A DNA stretch of 64,000 bases from Lytechinus pictus (Eukaryota; Echinodermata; Echinoidea; Temnopleuroida; Toxopneustidae): NCBI RefSeq assembly GCF_037042905.1, contig NC_087247.1:75004420-75068419 (forward strand), read 5' to 3'. Shown in pieces: positions 56,558-64,000 of the stretch. Both the position numbers and the translations under genes were made by a program. The notes below the pieces were generated by a model that had not been told where the DNA came from, searched no databases, and saw nothing but the letters and a program-made list of their open reading frames with translations. Numbering within the stretch: position 1 is the first letter of the stretch; every line of letters starts with the position of its first letter.

Positions 56558-58172
56558 GTGTCGTACAGGACATTTAGAGAACATTTGACAGTTTTTTGAC
56601 AAGAAAAACAAAAAATATTCCAGTAACTAAAGGTGATCATCAAGTATTACCAGAGTGTTAGAAAAACCAAGACTTAACATGACTTGAATTCACATCCTGT
56701 ATAATACAGATTTAAAATAGTAATGTGTCGTATGGACGCAGAAAAAGTGGCTCTTTTAGAAACCTCAAGTTTGTACTCTAAAGTCTGTGAGTTGGGCAGA
56801 TAATTTTCATAGAAACTGAACTCAAATTGATATTCAATTACCCAAAAACAAACACATCTATGAAAGAAAGCAAAATATACATTCATGAATAAATAAAGCA
56901 AATTGCAATTTTCGAGAACATTGTGGCGTACAGGACACTCAAAATGTGTCGTACGGGACATCTCTAAATTGAAGCCAAACTTTCTTACTTTATGTCTCTT
57001 TGACTTCTTCAATCACTTTATTTGGCTGATGATAATGATAATCCTATCAAACTAAAGACATTCATTATGTTAGAAACCGCTATTGGCTGAATATTTCTGT
57101 CAATTATCATAAACAAAATAATGTGTCGTACGGGACACTTGTGTGTCGTACGGGACAGTTTTGTGTTGTACAGGAACTTGCGTGTTGTCCTCGGCAGCCT
57201 GAATAAAACAATGAACTTTTTATCAATCAGAAGGGGAGCATTGCCCCTAAATTCTTCCTTTTTAATGAAAAGTATTTTAATAAGTAGTCATTCAGGACAA
57301 TATAATTAAGTAACCTCAATATATACAATCGGGAGCAATATGTTATCATTTTTTTTTCATGATGGGAAATTTACAAGGTTTCAAAGCATTTTTACGAGCT
57401 GAAAAACTTGAGGTTTTGTGTGAAGTTATATTTAGTGAATTAATTGATATCCAATACACTATTTAAACAATGAATGAATGAGACTGTTTGTGTAAATTAT
57501 GGGGCAAAAATGTTATAATTTTTCATATAAAATGTATATATACATGATATATGTCACACCTGTCACATGTAATTCCACAAAATATTTTTTTTTTCTAAAG
57601 AAATGCGGTTCTACTTTTTCAAACCTTTCTGCATTTCATGAAACCATATGGTTTGTCTTATTTTCCAGATTTTGTGAACAACATGGTTTGTCTTATTTCC
57701 TGATTTTTTTTACAACTTGAAAAAAGTAAGGAGTTTCAATACTGTATATAAAAAAATAAGTGATCATCAAGCGAAGTCCAAATAGATGATTGATATGTAA
57801 TTTTTTTTTACATCTTATAATAATTCCACATTAGCATGCAAGAGGAAGTCATCTTCCAGGCTAGGGTGAATCAATTATAAAGTTTTTCTTCTCATGCTCA
57901 ATGACAAAGAAATTAACCTGCTCTGACCAGTGAAAATCACCAGTTTAGCTGAAGGGATTCACAAAAGAATACGCCTACATGAAATCAATTAAAATGGTTA
58001 GAATCACCTATTTCATGTTCTATTGAGATAAAAAAGTACTTTTTCAGTTCACTTTATGTCAAATCAATTACTTGAATTAAAATAGGTCAACTATTTATAG
58101 TTTCTGAATCCAAATCCTGCAATTCAATGCATTATATATTGTGTGTCGTACGGGACATGTCCCGTACGACAC
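56558..58172. repeat. Cluster of TGTCGTACGGGACA motifs
   Basis: Copies or near-copies at about 56558, 56722, 56931, 56948, 57122, 57141, 57163 and 58142. At 58142-58171 two copies meet tail to tail as a perfect palindrome (GTGTCGTACGGGACA and complement). Spacing is irregular and the rest is ordinary AT-rich sequence. The role is unknown. Confidence 0.75.
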
Positions 58173-58988
58173 AGTGTGTGTATAAAAATAAGAAACATTC
58201 TTTCCACAAAGTCAGTCTTTCTTACTATACCCCAATAAATATGCATTACCCTCATACACACACACACACACAACACATATACAAACATCTCTATATCCCA
58301 AATCTTTCACACACAAAACAAGTTCACATCTTCAGTAGCTAACATGTTGGAGCCAGCAGTGCACTGCTTATTCCACCAATCACAGACTTTGCCTACAGTA
58401 AAGGGGTGTGTCTTTAACAGCTTCTATAAAACACACAATCACACTACATATCTGTACATAATCATCTCAATGTAAAACACTTGTAGCTCTCAGCAGAGAA
58501 GTGCACAGAAAGTACATTGAGTTGAACCATACCATTCCTATGATTATAGATCAAGTCACAATTTTGGATGCATCTTAACTACACATGTTGGAAACTTGTT
58601 TTTTTCTTCTAATTACTCAGCTGAATTACATACAGTCATCTCAAATTCTGGAGGTAAGTACCAAGGATCTAAAAATTCATTTAACCACTGCCAATAATTT
58701 TGACATTTCAGACATCAAAATTTTGTCTTTAATAAAATATCTTTAAATATTATGCTTAAATTAAAATCAGGCAAAGAAATGTTCAAATATAACATGGCAA
58801 GGAGATATGACATTTTCAGAGTTAAGATTATGGCATTTAATTAAATGTATCTACTGTTGTGCAAATAAATTTAAGAATTTTATTTTAATACATCATAGTT
58901 TGTTTCAGCAAAATTGCAAAAAATGCTTCATTTGCAGCATTTTGTTTTCTGCCTAGTTTCAGATCTATTGTTTAACTTATCAAATCGT
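58173..58988. other. Unassigned sequence
   Basis: A CA microsatellite at about 58256-58272. No exon or bounded element. Confidence 0.4.
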
Positions 58989-59653
58989 CGGCGGTCATCC
59001 GAACCGTAGTATCAGTCAATTTTGGTCCAAAAATCAATTTGGAGAATTTTTCATAAAATGAAAGTACAAGTCCTACTCTATTCATAACTAAATTTCTAGG
59101 CAGTAATTTATTTTATTTTCTGAGACATGAGAGGATTTTTATAGCGATGCCATGCAAATTTTCAATGAAATTTGTAATTCCCATTGGAAAGGTGTACTGT
59201 AACAGAGCAATACGACGTTTAGACTGATCGTGATTTCAATGCGCGCGGTTGGCCAAACCGTCTTATTGGCACTGAGCACTGCGTTGACTTTGAACGTAAA
59301 AAGCGATACAACGTTTTGACTGATCGCATGGATTGAAATCGCGGTCAGTCAAAACGTTGTATCGCTTTTTCCCTATGGCCTTTTTGTACAGGGAAAATCT
59401 AAGCCGCTCAAACCGAAATTACAAGCATGTAGCTCTTTTGCGATGTTTTCTTGAATCCTTAGTTTTTTGTAGAAATAAAGATAATAATGTCAAGCAATTT
59501 TCTTGGTCTTTCCAACCGTGTATTTTTCTAGCAATGAATATGTTGTAAAGCTGGGGAACTAAGTGTGAAAATTATAGTAAACTTTAAAGTCGATTTTCTC
59601 TGAAATGGGTTTGCACCGTCGTGTGTGTGATACGACGGTTCAGATGACCGCCG
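58989..59653. mobile_element. MITE with CGGCGGTCATC ends and an inner hairpin
   Basis: Inverted ends CGGCGGTCATCCGAACCGTA and complement of CGGCGGTCATCTGAACCGTC, continuing GTATCA. Inside, GCGATACAACGTTTTGACTG and its complement (about 59304-59323 and 59346-59366) form a hairpin. Related ACGACGTTTAGACTGATCG at about 59212. Target duplication not defined. Confidence 0.75.
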
Positions 59654-60424
59654 AAAAAATGTGGGATATAAAACAAATATAGCAGGCCTTAATTTTGAAA
59701 GTATAGAGGGAATTATTCATCCTTGGTTGTACTGGCAAGATTATTATTTTCCCTCGGGGCGATTCCTGCTATACTTAAAGCCTGATATATTTGTATACTT
59801 TATTCAGCCTTTTCTTTTCACCATGTGCTTGAGATTCACTACTGTTTAAAAAACCATGTTAATGTCTTTGACTGCTGTTTCGTATTCTGAAATATTAATT
59901 CAATTATTTATTCACATCAACCCTTCTAAAAAGACAACAGCCTAGTATTGGTGAACAAAACACCTATGTTGTCTAACCACAAAAGTGATGATATTGCCAT
60001 AAATATTAATGGAAACAATCAACTAATAAGCTACAATTAATGTTAAAGCCTTAGTTTGAATCATCAATGACAGGGCCGCAAGGATTTAGAAAGCTTGAGC
60101 ACCAAGACTATCATACAAAATAAATAAAAAACATTAAGGTATTCGTAGTCTAAAACAATCCAAGTTAATCCCTTGGAGAAAAATAAAAAGTAACTAATCA
60201 AGTTCAGGGGGAAGGGACACTGGATCATGCAAAGAGAAAAATGATTATCACTAATATCAAAAACTTAACTTGAGGGTTAAGATTTTTACTTTAAGGCCAC
60301 TGGGCCATATCCATACAATCACGAAAAAATTATCAATACATGGACCAAAATTACTAAAGTTAAAAGTGTTTTCTTGATCAGGTTAAAAGCTATAAAATAC
60401 AAACTCAAAAACCTTTTGTTTTTG
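59654..60424. other. Unassigned sequence
   Basis: No exon or element recognised. Confidence 0.4.
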
Positions 60425-63400
60425 TTAATAATAATAATAATAATAACTTAAACTTATATAGCGCTTTTCATGAAATCATATCAAAGCGCTTTACAATGTA
60501 GAACATACAAAATATATTAACAAAAGTGAAATTAGAAATCATATAACTAAGAGAGGAAAAAGGACACTGTAAATGGAGCTATGTTGAAAATGCTTTCTTC
60601 ATGAGGTATGTCTTTAAATTAGAATGAAATGAAGTGATATTTGGGATACAACGGAGGGAAGCTGGAAGAGTGTTCCAAAGACGTGGGGCAGAGCTTGAAA
60701 AGGACCTATCACCAAAAAGTTTAGTTTTTGCTTTTTTGACTGTTAAGAAATTTTGATTTGCAGAGCGAAGGGATCTACTGGGAGTATATGCCTGGATTAA
60801 TTCGGAGAGATATTTTGGAGCATGTCCATGAAGAGATTTGAATGTTAGGAGTAGAATTTTGAATTGTATACGGAATTTAATGGGGAGCCAGTGCAATTGT
60901 TTAAGAGTAGGGGTTACATGGTCATGTTTTTTTGTGAGGGAAACTAGACGGGCTGCAGAGTTTTGAATTCTCTGCAGCTTAGAAATATCCTTTTCTGGAA
61001 TTCCAAGGAGCAGGCTATTGCAACTGTCAAGAAGTGAGCTAATAAATGCATGAATGAGGACTTCAGTGGATGACTTTGAGAGATATTTTCGAATTTTACC
61101 AATTTTTCTTAGGGCGAAGGATGCTTTACGACAGATGCTGTTGACATGGGGACGCATTGAAAAGTTTTTATCAAACAAAACACCTAAGTTAGTAACCGTT
61201 TTAGAGGGATGTATATGAACATTTGCAATTTGAATTGGAGGTAGCTCAGGGGTATGTCTACGATGGGAAGAGATATGCAGAACTTCCATCTTGTTGTCAT
61301 TAAGGAGTAGATAGTTCACAGTCATCCAGGAACGAATGGCACCAAGACAATCTTCCAGTTTCTGCAACATTCGGAGAGCTTGTCCAGACTTGAATGAGAT
61401 ATATAATTGTGTGTCATCAGCATATATCATAGACGAGAATCCATAGGAATGAATAAGATCTTCCAACGGTGTCGTGTAGCATGTAAAGAGTACAGGCCCG
61501 ATAACCGAACCTTGCGGCACCCCCCATTTAAGTAGAGTTGGTTCAGATCGTGAGCCATCAATGATCACCTGTTGATATCGTCCAGTGATGTAAGAGTCAA
61601 ACCACTTTGCTACAGTCCCAGAGACACCAAATCGTGTTTTCAGCCTGGAAAGAAGAACATCGTGATCAACTGTGTCGAAGGCTGATGTTAGGTCCAAAAG
61701 TATGAGAATAGCATCATCTCCGGTATCCAAAGCTTGTAGAATATCATCTTGAACACGAAGTAGCGCCGTTTCCACACTATGATCTTTTCGATATGCAGAC
61801 TGTCGGGATGCGAGAAGGGAGTTTGCAGTAAGGTATTCAGTAAATTGATTTGAGACAACTCGTTCTATTACCTTACCCAAAAAAGGTAAATTTGAAATTG
61901 GTCTGTAGTTCCTTAAACTTTCTGCATCCAGTGACGGTCTCTTTAGGGTGGGAATGACCAAAGCAGATTTGAGCGCCGAAGGGAAGACTCCGCATTCTAG
62001 TGAATCGTTGGTAATGTCCGTGATGGCCGGTACCAGGAGCTCGAGACACTGGCTAAGAATTAGCCCTGGAAGAGGATCTAGGTCACATGATTTTATTTTA
62101 TGTGACCTGATAATCTTTAGTACATCTGCTTGGGAAACTGGCGCAAACTTCTCAAGACGACGATCACAGGTTTCCCCCTCCACAACAACAGAAGAGGAAG
62201 AAAATGAAGATCTCAGTTGTTCAATTTTACTGTCAAAAAACTTTGAGAACTTCTGGGCAATCTCAGCACTTGACTGATGTGATGGCAATGATTTATCAGG
62301 CTTTTCAGCAATCATCTTGTCAATCACATGAAACAGTTGTTTGCTGTTGCTAGTGGATATAAGTTCTTGAAGATGCTGACGCTTAAAGTTATTGACAAGT
62401 TGGTAATATTCTCTCGTTGCTTCCTTCATGTCATCAGATACAACTGTTCTAGATGAACGCTTGGTCTTTCTCCATCTCCTTTCCCTTGCACGAAGGTCTT
62501 GTTTGGCCTTGCGGATTGCGTCGTTGTACCATGGAGCATAAGGACGCACTCTCACTTTCCTTTTCTTGATTGGTGCATGACGATCTAGATTAGAAGCAAG
62601 AGAGTCATTGAAAACATGTACCTTCTGGTCAATTTCCATTTCCTCTAGGTTTGTAACTGCTTCGAAGGACTCGATGATATCTAACTTGAATTGATCAATG
62701 TCAAGTTCACGTAACATACGGGCATGAATGACATTAGATGTTGGCGATGGTCTCACGAAGGGGAGTGAAAAGATGATTGCAGAATGATCTGATGGCAAAG
62801 TCTCGGTTACCACAATGTCCCTAATTGAGTGATCATTATCCCTCATAATTACCAAATCAAGAGTGTGTCCTTTAATATGAGTAGGTTGGGATATACGCTG
62901 ACTCAAACCCGCTGATTCCAGTAGATCTTTAAAGTTCTTTGCGTCTGCATTTGTGTCACTGTCAACATGTATATTGAAATCACCCAAGATAACCACTTGA
63001 TTCAGAAGCAAGTTGGCCGATTCAAGAAGTTTTGAGAACTCAATCAGAAAATGTCCAAATGATTGACCACGCAAGCACGATGGTGGTCTATAGATTACAA
63101 ACAAAGAGAGACTTCTCTGGCTACTCATCTTTCTAGAGCTTGCAGTTACCTCAAGGCATTCAAATGTGTCAAACACATGTGGCTTCTTTTTAGTAGAAAA
63201 AGAATTTCGCAAAATTACACAGAGACCACCACCCCTCTTTCCTTTTCTGGGTAGTTTTAGTAGCTTGAAATCCTGAAGTGTATTCTGTATGCCTGCTATT
63301 GTAGGGGAGTCTCTCCCGTCCCCTCTGAGCCACGATTCTGTGACAGCCAAGACATCAATGCGTTCCGAGATGATAAAGTCACAAACTTCAGTCTCTTTGT

Positions 63401-64000
63401 TCATCAAAGATCGAGCATTCCAAAGTCCAATCCTTGTTGGAGAATTTTCATTCCCCTGGAGACTAATGGTTTGTGGGATTTGCCTGAGATGCTGTGGTGG
63501 ATGTTTGCTTTTGAAGACAGATGCTCTTGATGTCCTAGAAGTAATGAACACAGGAATGTAAGTGTCCTTTGGCTCTGCATCTTCAACAGATTCAAGCATG
63601 GTCAAGGATGGGTTCTGACGAGGCTTTCCTCCCCGTCTTTTACGACGAGTTCTTTTCTTCCGTTTCACTGATCTTCCTGTATCATGTTGCGAAATTCCAA
63701 GATCTAGTATAAGGCTTCTGACGTTCATTGGAGGATGTGCATGTGTCAAAATCCATGATGACTGATTAATAGACTTCATATATAGAGGATCATATCTATG
63801 CATAACAGAAGGTATGTCAGACGTGCCAGTAAGTCTAATCTTAACACCAGAGCCATCATGTTCTTCAGGGCCAGGATTTGGACACACGTCACCACATTTC
63901 ATTAGCTGTAGTTGAAAGGATGATGACGTGTTGGCATAGTACGGGATTGGGAGTCCAGAGAACTTCCTCAACACTTTGGGGCGACTTGAATATACATTGG
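60425..64000 (-). mobile_element. CR1/L2-type LINE, 3' complete, 5' end outside window
   Basis: The 3' end on the - strand has the paired AAAGCGCTTTGATATGA and AAAAGCGCTATATAAG motifs and then a TTATTATTATT microsatellite (60446-60425). This is the standard CR1/L2-type 3' terminus recognised by their reverse transcriptases. The coding region is open over more than 1130 codons, so the copy is young. The 5' end is cut by the window edge. Confidence 0.88.
60579..64000 (-). CDS. LINE ORF2: AP endonuclease and reverse transcriptase
   Basis: Open from the window edge to TAG (60581-60579); no ATG is seen in frame before a GTG at 63974, so the true start lies beyond 64000. Counting from that GTG: residues 27-36 are CGDVCPNPGP, a degenerate 2A-like motif. 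A basic segment follows near 105-120 (KRKKRTRRKRRGGKPR). The apurinic endonuclease covers about 180-400 (LWNARS, TESWL, LGDFN near 328, SDH near 395). The reverse transcriptase covers about 640-920 (NYRPISNLPFLGKVIE, LLDLTSAFDTVDH, GVPQGSVIGP, YADD near 850). The C-terminal domain ends in RLWNTLPASLR. Nothing looks broken. It nicks target DNA and primes reverse transcription there. Confidence 0.93.
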   Translation of the reverse strand, partial: NVYSSRPKVLRKFSGLPIPYYANTSSSFQLQLMKCGDVCPNPGPEEHDGSGVKIRLTGTSDIPSVMHRYDPLYMKSINQSSWILTHAHPPMNVRSLILDLGISQHDTGRSVKRKKRTRRKRRGGKPRQNPSLTMLESVEDAEPKDTYIPVFITSRTSRASVFKSKHPPQHLRQIPQTISLQGNENSPTRIGLWNARSLMNKETEVCDFIISERIDVLAVTESWLRGDGRDSPTIAGIQNTLQDFKLLKLPRKGKRGGGLCVILRNSFSTKKKPHVFDTFECLEVTASSRKMSSQRSLSLFVIYRPPSCLRGQSFGHFLIEFSKLLESANLLLNQVVILGDFNIHVDSDTNADAKNFKDLLESAGLSQRISQPTHIKGHTLDLVIMRDNDHSIRDIVVTETLPSDHSAIIFSLPFVRPSPTSNVIHARMLRELDIDQFKLDIIESFEAVTNLEEMEIDQKVHVFNDSLASNLDRHAPIKKRKVRVRPYAPWYNDAIRKAKQDLRARERRWRKTKRSSRTVVSDDMKEATREYYQLVNNFKRQHLQELISTSNSKQLFHVIDKMIAEKPDKSLPSHQSSAEIAQKFSKFFDSKIEQLRSSFSSSSVVVEGETCDRRLEKFAPVSQADVLKIIRSHKIKSCDLDPLPGLILSQCLELLVPAITDITNDSLECGVFPSALKSALVIPTLKRPSLDAESLRNYRPISNLPFLGKVIERVVSNQFTEYLTANSLLASRQSAYRKDHSVETALLRVQDDILQALDTGDDAILILLDLTSAFDTVDHDVLLSRLKTRFGVSGTVAKWFDSYITGRYQQVIIDGSRSEPTLLKWGVPQGSVIGPVLFTCYTTPLEDLIHSYGFSSMIYADDTQLYISFKSGQALRMLQKLEDCLGAIRSWMTVNYLLLNDNKMEVLHISSHRRHTPELPPIQIANVHIHPSKTVTNLGVLFDKNFSMRPHVNSICRKASFALRKIGKIRKYLSKSSTEVLIHAFISSLLDSCNSLLLGIPEKDISKLQRIQNSAARLVSLTKKHDHVTPTLKQLHWLPIKFRIQFKILLLTFKSLHGHAPKYLSELIQAYTPSRSLRSANQNFLTVKKAKTKLFGDRSFSSSAPRLWNTLPASLRCIPNITSFHSNLKTYLMKKAFST

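Overview
The window looks like part of an intron-rich, repeat-rich metazoan nuclear genome. It is AT-rich, has GT-AG introns, and carries exons of two conserved animal genes. The Mag/SURL-type Ty3/gypsy element, the CR1/L2-type LINE and the many palindromic MITEs would fit an echinoderm such as a sea urchin. That is an inference from repeat style, not a proven identification.

Genes. Two real genes are visible and they converge. On the + strand are the last two coding exons of DCPS, the scavenger mRNA decapping enzyme (11162-11386 and 13430-13705), which contain its HIT catalytic motif. On the - strand are the last five exons of an HDAC6 orthologue: linker exons 44340-44129 and 41858-41752, then 40853-40704, 25030-24902 and 18483-18424. 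The last three encode the ubiquitin-binding ZnF-UBP domain and the C-terminus. All junctions are GT-AG and in phase. Upstream DCPS exons and the HDAC6 deacetylase exons were not found.

Layout. 1-11100: MITEs, a degraded 171-bp repeat family, a TIR element nested in a MITE, and a long AT-rich tandem repeat. 11162-13705: the DCPS 3' end, with a 225-bp satellite in its intron. 13706-18423: the intergenic zone between the two 3' ends, with a SINE, a palindromic MITE and a LINE fragment. 18484-24901: the last HDAC6 intron, mostly filled by a GC-rich, CpG-rich island of about 5.8 kb with inverted-repeat ends. It carries an array of short hairpin repeats. Next to it are partial tandem copies of an HDAC6 exon end with its splice donor. 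25031-40703: a 15.7-kb HDAC6 intron holding a stack of nested insertions. A TIR element with internal tandem repeats was hit by a Ty3/gypsy element (168-bp LTRs, GTGGG target duplication). That element was in turn hit in gag by a 3.5-kb TIR element (CATTTG duplication) and in pol by a 1.07-kb TIR element (TTCA duplication). Each of these contains further palindromes. 44341-60400: more MITEs, two reverse copies of the same TIR/tandem-repeat family, and a tandem pair of 1.7-kb Helitron-like units. 60425-64000: a nearly intact LINE on the - strand, with a degenerate 2A-like motif, an endonuclease and a reverse transcriptase.

The most unusual observation is a pair of distant palindromes (2381-2540 and 53872-54035). 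They share the same sequence of stem lengths, broken at three matching places by GA/GA internal loops, while much of the stem sequence itself differs and remains paired. I found no CRISPR array, rRNA gene or intact tRNA gene.
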